From Sphingosinicella microcystinivorans (GTDB lineage Bacteria; Pseudomonadota; Alphaproteobacteria; Sphingomonadales; Sphingomonadaceae): a stretch of 64,000 nucleotides of DNA. Numbering within the stretch: position 1 is the stretch's first letter; each line of letters begins with the position of its first letter. Below the pieces are notes generated by a model. It saw nothing but the letters and a program-made list of their open reading frames with translations, had not been told where the DNA came from and did no database searches. Shown piece after piece: positions 17,165 through 26,585 of the stretch. The stretch is from NCBI RefSeq assembly GCF_003634215.1, contig NZ_RBWX01000007.1:604849-668848 (forward strand), written 5' to 3'. A program made the position numbers and the translations under genes.

Positions 17165-18266
17165 AGTCGCGCAGCGCCGGGCCTTGCAGGGGATGGAAGC
17201 GCGCGGCCTGCACGTCGCGGAAGGCGCGTTCGATACCGGCCTTCTTGTAGAACGCGGCGCCGCCCGCAACTTCGAGCGCCAGTTCGGCGGTGCGGATCGC
17301 TGCCTGTCCGGTGACCGTGCGCCCGGTCATCACGGCATTTGTCGTCTCCGCTCCAGGCATCGCGGTTTCGGCTGTGGCGATCATCGCGGCGTGGGCGGTC
17401 TCTGCTGTCCAGAACGCCGTTTGCATCTCGCCCGCCAGGCTGATGAGTCCCGCATTCTCGGGTTTCGAGCGCGCCATCGCGAGCGCTGCATCGCGCGCGC
17501 CCTCGGCAACGCCGACATATGCCGCGTAGATAAGCGGGAAGGCGAGCATGCTGATCGTGTGGAACAGCGGGTGCCACGTGCCCTGCGGCCGCCGGCCCGA
17601 GATCGCGGCGTCGGGCACAAACACGCTCTTCATCTCCACATCGTTCGATCCCGTGCCGCGCATCCCCATCACGTGCCACGTGTCGAGGATGCTGACGCCC
17701 TCCGCCTTGAAGGGCACGCCAAAGTGCAGCACGGTCGCGCCTGCCTCGGGATCGTCGTAAACCGCGCTTGTCATCAGCAGGTCGCCTGCAGGGCAACCGC
17801 TTGAAAAGATCTTGCGCGCATCGATCCGGAAGCCGCCGTCCACCTTCGTGGCGGTGCCCGCGCTTTTCAGCCAGTCCGACCCACCGCTCGACACGAGCAC
17901 GAGGTTTTCCGCGGCGACCCGGCGGAGCAGGCCGTCCGTGGGTGCCTTCTGGTGCTTCCAGCGCCAGGCCGCGGTCGCGACCAGATGCGCGTGCATCGAA
18001 AAGGCGAGGGCGGTCGATCCGCATTGCGTACCGATTTGCCGGATGATGTTGCAAAGCGTGCGATAATCGATGCCGCCGCCGCCAAGTTCTGTGGGAACGG
18101 CCGCCGCGATCATCCCGGTCTCACGGAGCTTGGCATAATTTTCGGCGATGAAACTCTCGTCGCTATCGTGGTTGGCGGCGCGCTGCCCGACGAACGCGGC
18201 GATTTCCGCGCCCGTGGACATCCAGTCGCAAAGTGTTTCCGTTTTCAGAGCCGGTGTTGCAGACAT
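17124..18266 (-). CDS. Acyl-CoA dehydrogenase family flavoprotein
   Basis: FAD-dependent enzyme of 380 residues. It has the N-terminal helical domain, the middle beta domain (VLVSSGGSDWLKSAGTA, then DARKIFSSGCPAGD and VMGMRGTGSNDV) and the C-terminal helical domain ending RAFRDVQAARFHPLQGP. The C-terminal segment and the lack of an evident active-site Glu pattern resemble the DszC/HpaB-like monooxygenase branch as much as true dehydrogenases, so either chemistry is possible. The ATG at 18266 follows CAGGAGATGACGAC. It is divergent from an HxlR regulator with an inverted repeat between, suggesting induction by an unusual substrate. The 3' end overlaps the PepSY gene tail-to-tail. Confidence 0.85.
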   Translation of the reverse strand: MSATPALKTETLCDWMSTGAEIAAFVGQRAANHDSDESFIAENYAKLRETGMIAAAVPTELGGGGIDYRTLCNIIRQIGTQCGSTALAFSMHAHLVATAAWRWKHQKAPTDGLLRRVAAENLVLVSSGGSDWLKSAGTATKVDGGFRIDARKIFSSGCPAGDLLMTSAVYDDPEAGATVLHFGVPFKAEGVSILDTWHVMGMRGTGSNDVEMKSVFVPDAAISGRRPQGTWHPLFHTISMLAFPLIYAAYVGVAEGARDAALAMARSKPENAGLISLAGEMQTAFWTAETAHAAMIATAETAMPGAETTNAVMTGRTVTGQAAIRTAELALEVAGGAAFYKKAGIERAFRDVQAARFHPLQGPALRDFSGRLALGLDIDG

Positions 18267-18325
18267 GTCGTCATCTCCTGTTTGGGTGTTGACGCAAATG
18301 ATCGCGTTTTCGTCGGGGGGCGGCC

Positions 18326-18364
18326 AGTTCAGGATCTGAATCGCCCCGGTACAAAATCTGAACT
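18326..18364. promoter_or_regulatory. Candidate HxlR operator between divergent genes
   Basis: AGTTCAG at 18326-18332 pairs with CTGAACT at 18358-18364, and the left half is itself a perfect palindrome, TTCAG-GAT-CTGAA (18328-18340). Position (52-90 bases before the HxlR start and about 60-98 before the flavoprotein start) fits an operator controlling both directions. The assignment to HxlR is inference from adjacency. Confidence 0.5.
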
Positions 18365-18415
18365 CGTCACCCGTGGCGTCTTCGCGTTAGAATTTGCCTG
18401 CGGAAGGAGCCGATC

Positions 18416-19111
18416 ATGACACAGACCACATACGGTCAGTTCTGTCCGGTCGCGATGGCGGCGGAAATTCTCTGCACGCGCTGGACAGTCGTCTTGCTAC
18501 GCGAACTCATCGCGGGGTCCACCCGCTTCAACGACCTGCGCCGCGGTCTTCCGCGCATGTCGCCGGCGCTCCTTTCGCAGCGGCTGAAGGAGTTGGAAGC
18601 GGCGGGCATCATACACCGTTTGCCGTCCGCGCGCGATTCCGGGGCTTTCGATTACCGGCTGACAGAGGCGGGCAAGGAACTGGAGCCGCTCGTCGAGGCC
18701 TTCGGCCTGTGGGGCCAGCGCTGGGTGGACAGCGAGCTTTCGCTCCAGCGGCTCGATGTCCAGCTCTTGATGTGGGACATGCGGCGCAACCTCGATCCGC
18801 GTCCACTCCCCGAGCAGCGGACGGTCGTCCAGTTCCGCTATCCCGAGTTGCCGTCCGACCGGCGCGCATGGTGGCTGATGATCGAACCGGGCGAAGAGAT
18901 CGATCTCTGCTCGGTCGACCCCGGCTTCGATGTCGATCTCTACGTGTCGACGGACCTCCGCACGATGACCGCGATCTGGATGGGGCACGATACGGTCGCC
19001 GCCGCAGTGGAAGACGAGCGCCTCCACCTCACCGGCGACCGCCGCATCGCCGCGAACATGCACACATGGCTGGGCCTCAGCCCATTCGCGAAGGTTCAGC
19101 AGGCGGCCTGA
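18416..19111 (+). CDS. HxlR family transcriptional regulator with C-terminal ligand-like domain
   Basis: Winged-helix regulator of 231 residues, about twice the usual HxlR length. The HxlR domain fills residues 8-105: CPVAMAAEILCTRWTVVLLR, RFNDLRRGLPRMSPALLSQR and the wing with SGAFDYRLTEAGKEL. The C-terminal half (about 120-225) resembles an SCP2-like or small ligand-binding domain, seen in a subgroup of HxlR proteins. The ATG at 18416 follows GGAAGGAGCC. Its nearest divergent neighbour is the flavoprotein at 17124-18266, the likely target. The inducing ligand is unknown. Confidence 0.9.
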   Translation: MTQTTYGQFCPVAMAAEILCTRWTVVLLRELIAGSTRFNDLRRGLPRMSPALLSQRLKELEAAGIIHRLPSARDSGAFDYRLTEAGKELEPLVEAFGLWGQRWVDSELSLQRLDVQLLMWDMRRNLDPRPLPEQRTVVQFRYPELPSDRRAWWLMIEPGEEIDLCSVDPGFDVDLYVSTDLRTMTAIWMGHDTVAAAVEDERLHLTGDRRIAANMHTWLGLSPFAKVQQAA

Positions 19112-19128
19112 AGTCTGAAGGGGTGCCT

Positions 19129-20841
19129 TTATTGTTCGGTTTGTTCCTGCGGCGGGTTTTCCGTCGGCTTCACGGGAGCTGCGCCGACGTTTTCCGCCGC
19201 ACCTGCAATAATGGTTTCGAGCGATGAGCCGTTGAAGCCGAGGTCCTTCATCAGGCTGTCGATCACAGGCGCCTGCGCCCGGTATCTCAAGGCGGCGGAA
19301 ACGGCGCTGCTCGCGAGATTGTCATTGCCGGCAGCTTCTCCCGCGCGGCCGCCTGCGGCTGTTCCGGCCAAGCCCTCGACTTGCACGATCTTGATGCTTT
19401 CGATGGCCTCCATCGGCTTGGCGGCCTCGCGGATCACTTCGGGCAGAACCTTCAGCAGAGCCAGCTTCGTCTGAAGCGAAATCTGGTCGGAAGACAGCAG
19501 GTTGGCGGCTTCGTTGATCGCGCGCTGGCCCGCGGCTTCCACCTCGAAACGTGCACGAGCGCCCTCGGCACGTAGCTTTTCGGCTTCGGCTTCACCCTGC
19601 GCGACGGCGCGGAGCGCTTCGGCACGATCGGCTGCTGCCTGCTTTTCCGCCTGGGCGTCCACTTTGATGCCGATCGCTGCGCGTTCGGCTTCTCTCGCGG
19701 CATCGATCAGCTCGATGCTTTTGCTGCGTTCGGCGATTTCGGTCTGCCGCGCGGTAATGACCTGTTCTTCGGCGGCCGCGGCTTCCGCTCTTGCGCGATC
19801 GGCTTCAGCCTTTGCCTGGCTTTCCTCGCGGCTCTTGTTCTGAATGGCGATTTGTTGTTCCTGCCGCGAGATTTCCAGCGATTGAGCCTGCGCGATCCGT
19901 GCTTGTTCGACCGTGCGATCGGCTTCGATCTGGGCGGAATCGACCTGCTGCTTGGCGGAAATGCGCGCTTCCTGGGCTTCTCGCTCACTGTCGGCCTGCC
20001 GACGCGCGACCTCGGCGATTTGCTCCGCGCGACGCACTTCAAGTTCGCGTTCCTGCTCCAGTTTCGCGAACTCATTGTCGCGCGAGATAAGCAGCGATTG
20101 GCGCTCGGCGTCCAGATTCTTGGTCTCGATCTGGATGCGTGTATCTTGCTCAATATCGTTGCGGGCCTTGTTGCGCAGCTGGATCTGCTCTGTCAGCTTG
20201 GTCAGGCCTTCAGCATCGAACGCGTTGTTTGCATTGAAATGCTCGATTGACGTTTGGTCGAGACCCGTCAGCGAGACGGATTCCAGTTCAAGTCCGTTCA
20301 TCGCCAGATCGGCGGAAGAGACTTGCTGCACTTTTTGCACGAACTCCGAACGCTGTTCATGCAGCTGGTTCATGGTCATGCCCGCTGCAACCGAGCGCAG
20401 GGCGTCTACGAATTTTCCCTCCACCAGCTCTTTCAGGTGTTCGGACTGCATCGTGCGCATTCCCAGCGTTTGGGCCGCCACGGCGATGGCTTCGCGATCC
20501 GGTCGCACGCGAACGTAGAATTCTGCCTTCACGTCGATCCGCAGCCGATCAAGCGTGATAAGCGCATCCGCGTTCTTGCGTTCCACCGCGAGACGCACGG
20601 TATTCATGTTGACCGGCATCGTTTCGTGGAGAACCGGCAAAACCAGCGCGCCGCCGTTTATGACGACCTTTTCACCGCCGAAACCCGTCCGTACGAACGC
20701 GATTTCCTTGGATGCGCGCTGGTAGAGGCGCGCGATGATGACGCCGATGATGATGAGCGCGAGAAGTGCGACGCCCACATAGATGCCCATGGCGATAAGG
20801 TTGGAGAAGGGCGTTTCCGCAGCCACGATGTCGTTCATCAA
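19129..20841 (-). CDS. yqiK: Flotillin-like SPFH protein (YqiK type)
   Basis: Membrane-microdomain scaffold protein of 570 residues. A single N-terminal membrane helix (about 18-38, GVALLALIIIGVIIARL) leads into an SPFH domain (about 45-225), then a long Ala/Glu-rich coiled coil (about 230-455) with many RAEA/QAEA heptads, and a C-terminal region with a Gly-rich end. It matches YqiK/flotillin in length and order. The start overlaps the stop of the YqiJ-like gene by four bases (ATGA), so the pair is one operon. Flotillins organise lipid domains and associated complexes; the partner YqiJ-type protein is standard. The specific cargo here is unknown. Confidence 0.92.
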   Translation of the reverse strand: MMNDIVAAETPFSNLIAMGIYVGVALLALIIIGVIIARLYQRASKEIAFVRTGFGGEKVVINGGALVLPVLHETMPVNMNTVRLAVERKNADALITLDRLRIDVKAEFYVRVRPDREAIAVAAQTLGMRTMQSEHLKELVEGKFVDALRSVAAGMTMNQLHEQRSEFVQKVQQVSSADLAMNGLELESVSLTGLDQTSIEHFNANNAFDAEGLTKLTEQIQLRNKARNDIEQDTRIQIETKNLDAERQSLLISRDNEFAKLEQERELEVRRAEQIAEVARRQADSEREAQEARISAKQQVDSAQIEADRTVEQARIAQAQSLEISRQEQQIAIQNKSREESQAKAEADRARAEAAAAEEQVITARQTEIAERSKSIELIDAAREAERAAIGIKVDAQAEKQAAADRAEALRAVAQGEAEAEKLRAEGARARFEVEAAGQRAINEAANLLSSDQISLQTKLALLKVLPEVIREAAKPMEAIESIKIVQVEGLAGTAAGGRAGEAAGNDNLASSAVSAALRYRAQAPVIDSLMKDLGFNGSSLETIIAGAAENVGAAPVKPTENPPQEQTEQ

Positions 20842-21443
20842 TTTGTCCAGTTAGAGAAGCGGGGGTTGTCGTGCAGAATGGCGCGGAAGACATTGCCTTC
20901 CCGCCTTACGAGAAGGATGTGTGTTCCTTCCCCGAAGATGTCGTCATCGTTGTCAGGTTCGACCATCAGGTTGTGCGCCTGGCCGAAATGGTCGATCGCC
21001 CTTGCGCGTGCTGGCGACCCGCGCGCGGCACGGCCGACAAGGATGGTTGCGGTCTTGCCGACCATCATGGAGGGATCGATCGCGGTCGTTTCGTCACGCG
21101 GGATGATCCGGCCCAGCCAGCGCGCCACGACGGATGTCGCCGGCAGCGCAGCCAGGACGGCAGCGGGAACGGCGAGCAGTGCTGGCGCGAGCCCTCCCGT
21201 CGAGGCGAGGAGCAGCTGCTGTCCGGCCAGGCCGATTACACCGAACGCAGCGAGAAATGCGACGATGACAATGAGCAGCGGAACTTCGCCGACTCCCAGC
21301 CATGCAAGTGGGCTCTCGGCGTTCATGTCGAGATCGACGGTGGCCGATCCCAGTCCGATCGCTTCCAGCAGTCCGATCAGGAACATAAGGACAATGGCGC
21401 CCGAAAAGACGATCGTCTCACTTGCACCAAAAAAATCGAGCAC
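20838..21443 (-). CDS. yqiJ: YqiJ/DUF1449-like NfeD-type membrane protein
   Basis: Partner of the flotillin: 201 residues, with membrane helices at about 10-30, 52-72 and 80-104, and a C-terminal OB-fold (about 135-195; SMMVGKTATILVGRAARGSP, then AHNLMVEPDNDDDIFGEGTH). This is the order seen in YqiJ. The start is GTG at 21443 behind GGGGGAGAG. It is first in the two-gene operon and overlaps yqiK by four bases. About 220 bases of non-coding DNA separate it from rnpB, which is transcribed the other way. Confidence 0.85.
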   Translation of the reverse strand: MLDFFGASETIVFSGAIVLMFLIGLLEAIGLGSATVDLDMNAESPLAWLGVGEVPLLIVIVAFLAAFGVIGLAGQQLLLASTGGLAPALLAVPAAVLAALPATSVVARWLGRIIPRDETTAIDPSMMVGKTATILVGRAARGSPARARAIDHFGQAHNLMVEPDNDDDIFGEGTHILLVRREGNVFRAILHDNPRFSNWTN

Positions 21444-21632
21444 GCGACTCTCCCCCTGACAGTTGAATTTAATGGCTAGTCTTTGAATTTCAAAATGTTT
21501 CGGTGCCGCCGTTTCGTTTTTTTGCTGAATATCTTCCCGCCAGGGGTTTGATTGGGGCGGGAGCGCATTTTACTGCAGTTTTATTGCATCGCGCAGGCCA
21601 AGTTCCGCACGCCCTCCGGGTGCGTCTTGTTC

Positions 21633-21661
21633 TTGTCAACGCCGTAGACGCACCCTATTTC
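21633..21661 (+). promoter_or_regulatory. Promoter of rnpB
   Basis: TTGTCA at 21633-21638, a 17-base spacer, and TATTTC at 21656-21661. The implied transcription start near 21667-21669 coincides with the first base of the terminal rnpB stem. Confidence 0.6.
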
Positions 21662-21666
21662 CGCAG

Positions 21667-22047
<381 letters not shown>

Positions 22048-22494
22048 TTACGCCGGCTCGACCTTCAGCGTCGCGCCGTCAACGCCGACGATCCGCACCA
22101 TGCTGCCGGCGGGCGCATCCGGCCCGGTTGCGAGCCACGGGGAATCCCCGACCTGCACGCGGCCGCGGCCGTCGGTAATGGGTTCCACCACTTTCACGCG
22201 CTGCCCGACCAGCCGCTCCCCCCGTCGGTTGAGCCCGGTGTCGCTCGTTTCCACAGGATTGCGCTTCAGGAAATTGCGGCCCAGGAACACCGCGACGACC
22301 GACAGGATCGCGAACACCCCCAGTTGCAGCTCCCAGCCCAAGCCGAGCGCGAGCGTCACGAGGCCGGTCGCTGCGGCGGCCATGGCCAGCCAGATCATGA
22401 AGATGCCGGGTGCGACGATTTCCATGATCGCCAACACCGCGGCAGCGGCGAACCAGACCCAGTAGGTCATCTCGAAGTTCTGGAAATCCGGCAT
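22048..22494 (-). CDS. NfeD-like membrane protein
   Basis: Short NfeD (NfeD1b) of 148 residues: two or three membrane helices at about 10-30, 34-52 and 56-74, then a C-terminal OB-fold (about 88-145) with LVGQRVKVVEPITDGRGRV and GSMVRIVGVDGATLKVE. It follows the paraslipin gene by ten bases on the same strand, which is the standard partnership: NfeD binds the SPFH protein and helps organise it. Its stop codon starts one base past the end of rnpB, so the two convergent transcripts meet without a gap. Confidence 0.92.
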   Translation of the reverse strand: MPDFQNFEMTYWVWFAAAAVLAIMEIVAPGIFMIWLAMAAAATGLVTLALGLGWELQLGVFAILSVVAVFLGRNFLKRNPVETSDTGLNRRGERLVGQRVKVVEPITDGRGRVQVGDSPWLATGPDAPAGSMVRIVGVDGATLKVEPA

Positions 22495-22504
22495 CGCGGT
22501 CTCC

Positions 22505-23485
22505 TCAGGCCTGCTCGAACGGACCCGGACGGCGCGGGCGCGGCGCGGGTGCTGGCGGCGGCGTGTCGCCGTCGCCCTTCACCGCCTTCACCAGTTCGCC
22601 GATGCCGCCGATCGTGCCGACGAGGCTTGTCGCCTCCAGTGGCATGAAGATCGTCTTGGCGTTGGGCGAGCTTGCGAAGGCGTGCATCGCGTCCACGTAT
22701 TTCTGCGCGACGAAGTAGTTGATCGCCTGCGCGTTGCCCCCGGCGATGGCGTTCGAGACCATCTCGGTCGCCTTGGCTTCGGCCTCCGCCTCGCGCTCGC
22801 GCGCCTCGGCGTCGCGGAAGGCGGCCTCGCGGCGGCCTTCGGCCTCCAGGATCTGCGACTGCTTCTGGCCCTCGGCCTTCAGGATTTCAGAGGCGCGCAG
22901 GCCCTCGGCTTCAAGGATCGCGGCGCGCTTCTCGCGTTCCGCCTTCATCTGCCGTCCCATCGAGTTCACGATGTCTTGCGGCGGGCGAATGTCCTTCACC
23001 TCGACGCGCGTGATCTTCACGCCCCACGATGTGGTGGCGTCGTCCACGACATGCAGCAGCCGAGCGTTGATCTCGTCGCGGCGCGACAGCGTTTCGTCGA
23101 GGTCCATCGATCCCATCACCGTGCGCAGGTTGGTCGTGGTGAGCTGCAGGATTGCCACGTAAACGTCGGACACCTCGTAAGCGGCTTTCGCAGCGTCCAG
23201 CACCTGGAAGAACACCACCCCGTCCACGGAAACCATGGCGTTATCCTTGGTGATGATTTCCTGCCCGGGGATATCAAGCACCTGTTCCATCATGTTGATC
23301 TTGCGGCCGATCTTGTCGATGAACGGCAGGATCAGCGTGAAGCCCGGCTTTGCCACCTGCGTGAAGCGTCCGAAGCGCTCTATCGTGTATTCATAGCCCT
23401 GCCGCACAACGACGACCGCGCTCCACACGAACACGACCGCGAGCGCCATCAAGAAGATTGCGAAAACTCCGCCGCCCATATCCAT
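22505..23485 (-). CDS. qmcA: SPFH/Band-7 paraslipin (QmcA-like)
   Basis: Membrane-anchored stomatin-family protein of 326 residues. An N-terminal helix (about 7-28) precedes the SPFH domain (about 30-190; YTIERFGRFTQVAKPGF, DIPGQEIITKDNA) and an Ala/Glu coiled coil with KAERE-AILEAEG repeats (about 195-255). The C-terminal part has the paraslipin-specific NYFVAQKYVDAM and a Pro-rich tail. It is the first gene of an operon with NfeD. In E. coli QmcA works as a membrane-quality or FtsH-related factor; the same role is likely but not shown. Confidence 0.92.
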   Translation of the reverse strand: MDMGGGVFAIFLMALAVVFVWSAVVVVRQGYEYTIERFGRFTQVAKPGFTLILPFIDKIGRKINMMEQVLDIPGQEIITKDNAMVSVDGVVFFQVLDAAKAAYEVSDVYVAILQLTTTNLRTVMGSMDLDETLSRRDEINARLLHVVDDATTSWGVKITRVEVKDIRPPQDIVNSMGRQMKAEREKRAAILEAEGLRASEILKAEGQKQSQILEAEGRREAAFRDAEAREREAEAEAKATEMVSNAIAGGNAQAINYFVAQKYVDAMHAFASSPNAKTIFMPLEATSLVGTIGGIGELVKAVKGDGDTPPPAPAPRPRRPGPFEQA

Positions 23486-23556
23486 CCCCCATAAATCGGT
23501 TGCCCACAGCGATATCGGAACGCCATAGCACGAAATCCACAGGGAATCTTAATGCC

Positions 23557-24402
23557 ATGACCGATTTTCGCGCACACCGCAGCGCCCTCTATCTTCCAGC
23601 CGCCAATGCGCGCGCCATCGAGAAGGCGCGCACGCTGGACGCTGACGTGGTGATCCTCGACCTCGAAGACGCCGTCGCGCCCGATGCGAAGCCGGCAGCC
23701 CGTGCCGCCGCCGTGGACGCGGTGAAGGCGGGGGGCTGGGGCCGCCGCGCCGTGGCCATCCGCGTGAACGGTATCGGTACGGACTGGTGCGAGGCGGATT
23801 TTCTCGCCGTGCAGTCGGCAAATCCCGCAGCCGTCGTCGTGCCCAAGGTGAGCAGCGCAGCGGAGGCGGCGGAGGCGGTACGTCTTGCGAACGGCGTGCC
23901 GGTCTGGGCGATGATCGAAACGCCGCGCGGCGTGCAGGCGGTTGACGCGATCGCCGACACGCCCGGTGTTGCCGCGCTCGTCGTCGGTGCTGCCGATCTC
24001 GAAAAGGACCTCGGCTGCCGTGTCGGCCCGACGCGCGCGGAAATCCAGTATGCACTGCAGCGGGTCGTCATCGCCGCCCGGGCAGCCGGGATCCTGGCTT
24101 TCGACGCCATGTATCCGGACATCAAGGATATGGAGGGGCTGGAAGTGGTGACGCTTCAGGGCAAGGCGCTCGGCTTCGACGGCAAGACGCTCATCCACCC
24201 TGCGCAGATCGAAACCGCGAACCGCGTCTTTTCGCCGTCCGCGGAAGAGGTCGAGCAGGCTCACCGCATTGTCGCGGCATTCGAGGCGGCGAAGGCAGAC
24301 GGCAAGGGCGTCGCGACTTTAGACGGGAAGATCGTCGAGGTTCTCCACGCCGCTCAGGCGCAGGATTTGATCGCGCTTGCAAAAAGCATCGCCCACCCCT
24401 GA
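23557..24402 (+). CDS. CitE-like HpcH/HpaI lyase
   Basis: TIM-barrel lyase of 281 residues, a CitE-type member of the HpcH/HpaI family that cleaves malyl-CoA- or citramalyl-CoA-like thioesters, with Mg2+ binding. Seen are RSALYLPAANARAIEKAR, ILDLEDAVAPDAKPAAR, the motif AMIETPRGV near residue 117 with the metal-binding Glu, ADLEKDLG near 146 and GKTLIHPAQIE near 210. The ATG at 23557 starts the conserved domain; the frame runs 33 codons further upstream, into the divergent qmcA promoter. The exact CoA ester is not predictable. The stop is one base before the promoter of the next receptor. Confidence 0.9.
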   Translation: MTDFRAHRSALYLPAANARAIEKARTLDADVVILDLEDAVAPDAKPAARAAAVDAVKAGGWGRRAVAIRVNGIGTDWCEADFLAVQSANPAAVVVPKVSSAAEAAEAVRLANGVPVWAMIETPRGVQAVDAIADTPGVAALVVGAADLEKDLGCRVGPTRAEIQYALQRVVIAARAAGILAFDAMYPDIKDMEGLEVVTLQGKALGFDGKTLIHPAQIETANRVFSPSAEEVEQAHRIVAAFEAAKADGKGVATLDGKIVEVLHAAQAQDLIALAKSIAHP

Positions 24403-24430
24403 TTGACAAGATATAACATCACATTCTAAA
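24403..24430 (+). promoter_or_regulatory. Promoter with a Zur-like half site before the ZnuD-like receptor
   Basis: TTGACA at 24403-24408, a 16-base spacer and TCTAAA at 24425-24430. The spacer contains ATATAACATCAC (24411-24422), which matches the right half of the known Zur site (ATATAACATTTC) in ten of twelve positions; the left half is poor. It starts one base after the stop of the upstream lyase. Confidence 0.5.
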
Positions 24431-24467
24431 CGGCCTCCCATCAGAAAATAAACGGGAGTTCGTGGTC

Positions 24468-26555
24468 ATGCGTTCGATGCTTCTTGCCGCGTGTGCGGTT
24501 CAGGTTCTTGCGCTTCCGGCGCTTGCCCAAACGGCAGAGGCGCCGAGGAGCGACGACCTGCACACGATCGGCGACGACATCGTGGTGACCGCGCCGTATG
24601 CGCGCTCCCGCGCCGATCTGCTTTCGGGTACGTCGGTGATGACCGAAGGCGAGCTTCGCCAATCGCTGCAGCCGCAGATTGGTGAAGTGATCGCCCGCCA
24701 GCCCGGCGTTTCGGCGACAAGCTTCTCACCTGGCGCCTCGCGCCCGGTTCTGCGCGGTATGCAGGGCGAACGCATCCGCGTCCTCACCGACGGTATCGGT
24801 TCCATCGACGTCTCGAACACGTCCGCCGACCATGCCGTCACCATCGATCCGATCACGGCGCAGCGCGTCGAGATCATCCGCGGCCCTGCGTCGCTGCTCT
24901 ACGGTTCATCGGCGATCGGCGGCGTCGTCAACGTGCTCGACAAGCGTATTCCGCGCGCGGTGCCTGAACATGGCGTGCATATCGATGCGATCGGCAGCGT
25001 TGCCAGCGCCGCCGATGAAGTCAGCATCGCCGCCGGTATCGATGCCGCGCTCTCCGACAAGATCGTCGCCCACCTGGACGGCAGCTGGCGCGACACCAAC
25101 AATCTTCGGATCGGCGGCTACGCGCTCGCCCCTGAACTCCGCGCGCATGCGCTCGAACATGCTGCGGAGGGTGACGAAGAGGCTGCCGAAGCCGCTGCTG
25201 TCCGCGGGCGACTGCCGAACAGCTTCACACGCACGAAGACGGCGGGTGGTGGTCTTTCGATCATCACGGACGGTGGATCGCTGGGCTTTTCGGTCGGCTA
25301 CTTCGATTCGAACTACGGCGTTCCCGAACGGCCCGCCCTCCACGCGCACGAAGGCGATGGTGAAGGCGAGGAGGGTCACGAGCACGGCGACGTCAGCATC
25401 GGCCTCAAGCAGTGGCGTGCGGACGTGCGCGGCGAGGTCGAGCTTGGCGAAGGCTTCCTCGAAAAGCTCCGCGTCCGCGTGGGGTATGCGGACTACACGC
25501 ACACCGAGTTCGAGGGCGCCGACGTCGGCACCGTTTTCGACAACCAGGGCGTCGAAGGCCGCGTCGAACTCGTGCAGGCGAAGCGCGGCGCGTGGAACGG
25601 CGCGTTCGGCGGCCAGTTCTACATTCGCGATTTCTCGGCTGAGGGCGAGGAAGCCTTCCTGCCACCGAACGAGACCGAACAGTTCGGCCTGTTCACGGTG
25701 CAGGAGCTGAACCTCGGCGCGCTCGGCGTTGAAGCCTCGGGGCGCTTCGAGCGCACCAACGTCAGTTCGAACGCGGTCGGAGTGACCCGTCGTTTCAATG
25801 CGTTCTCCGCCGCACTTGGTGCGCGTTATGAGCTGGTCGACGGCATCAACATCGGCATCAACGGCTCGCGCGCCGTGCGTGCGCCGTCCGCCGAGGAGCT
25901 GTTCTCGAACGGGCCGCACATCGCCACCCAGGCGTTCGAGGTTGGAGACCCGATGCTCGCCAAGGAAAAGAGCTGGGGTCTCGAAGCCTTCCTGCGCGGC
26001 GAGGCGGGCGGTTTTGCCTTCTCGCTCGGTGCCTTCGCGAGCTGGTTCAAGGACTATATCTACGAGGCCGATACGGGTCTGGAGGAGGATGAACTTCCCG
26101 TCTTCCAGTATTCCCAGGCCGATGCGACCTATTACGGCCTCGAAGCCGAGCTTTCCGCGCCGCTGTTCGATGCAGGCGACTTCCGCATCGTTGCGGATGG
26201 CGTCGCCGACTACGTGCGTGCGAAAATCGATACCGTCGGTCCCGCGCCCCGCATCCCGCCGCTCCGCGTGCTCGGCGGCATCGAGGCGCAGTCGGACCTC
26301 GTGAACGGCCGCGTCGAGGTCGAATGGAGCGACAAGCAGACGCGCGTTGCCGCCTTCGAAACGCCCACGGGCTCGCATACCCTCGTGAACGCTTCGATTT
26401 CCTGGCGGATGCTCGGTCCGGACAGCCCGGCGACGCTGCAGCTTTCGGCGAACAACATCTTCGACGTCGATGCCCGCCGCCATGCGAGCTTCACGAAGGA
26501 CTATGTGCCGCTTGCGGGCCGCGACGTGCGGGCAACGCTCAGCCTCAGCTTCTAG
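24468..26555 (+). CDS. znuD: ZnuD-like TonB-dependent zinc receptor
   Basis: Outer-membrane TonB receptor of 695 residues. Signal peptide ends about LPALAQ; a TonB box-like DDIVVTAPYARS follows, then the plug with GEVIARQPGVSATSF, RPVLRGMQGERIRVL and GPASLLYGSSAIGGVVN. A loop near residues 285-307 is acidic and His-rich (ALHAHEGDGEGEEGHEHGD), the hallmark of ZnuD-type zinc receptors. The barrel ends LSLSF. The ATG at 24468 has the ribosome-binding site CGGGAG nine bases upstream; a GTG at 24462 is too close to it. The Zur-like half site in its promoter supports zinc control. It could bind another divalent metal. Confidence 0.88.
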   Translation: MRSMLLAACAVQVLALPALAQTAEAPRSDDLHTIGDDIVVTAPYARSRADLLSGTSVMTEGELRQSLQPQIGEVIARQPGVSATSFSPGASRPVLRGMQGERIRVLTDGIGSIDVSNTSADHAVTIDPITAQRVEIIRGPASLLYGSSAIGGVVNVLDKRIPRAVPEHGVHIDAIGSVASAADEVSIAAGIDAALSDKIVAHLDGSWRDTNNLRIGGYALAPELRAHALEHAAEGDEEAAEAAAVRGRLPNSFTRTKTAGGGLSIITDGGSLGFSVGYFDSNYGVPERPALHAHEGDGEGEEGHEHGDVSIGLKQWRADVRGEVELGEGFLEKLRVRVGYADYTHTEFEGADVGTVFDNQGVEGRVELVQAKRGAWNGAFGGQFYIRDFSAEGEEAFLPPNETEQFGLFTVQELNLGALGVEASGRFERTNVSSNAVGVTRRFNAFSAALGARYELVDGINIGINGSRAVRAPSAEELFSNGPHIATQAFEVGDPMLAKEKSWGLEAFLRGEAGGFAFSLGAFASWFKDYIYEADTGLEEDELPVFQYSQADATYYGLEAELSAPLFDAGDFRIVADGVADYVRAKIDTVGPAPRIPPLRVLGGIEAQSDLVNGRVEVEWSDKQTRVAAFETPTGSHTLVNASISWRMLGPDSPATLQLSANNIFDVDARRHASFTKDYVPLAGRDVRATLSLSF

Positions 26556-26585
26556 CTGGGTTGCATCCCCCGGCGCACCGGCGCT

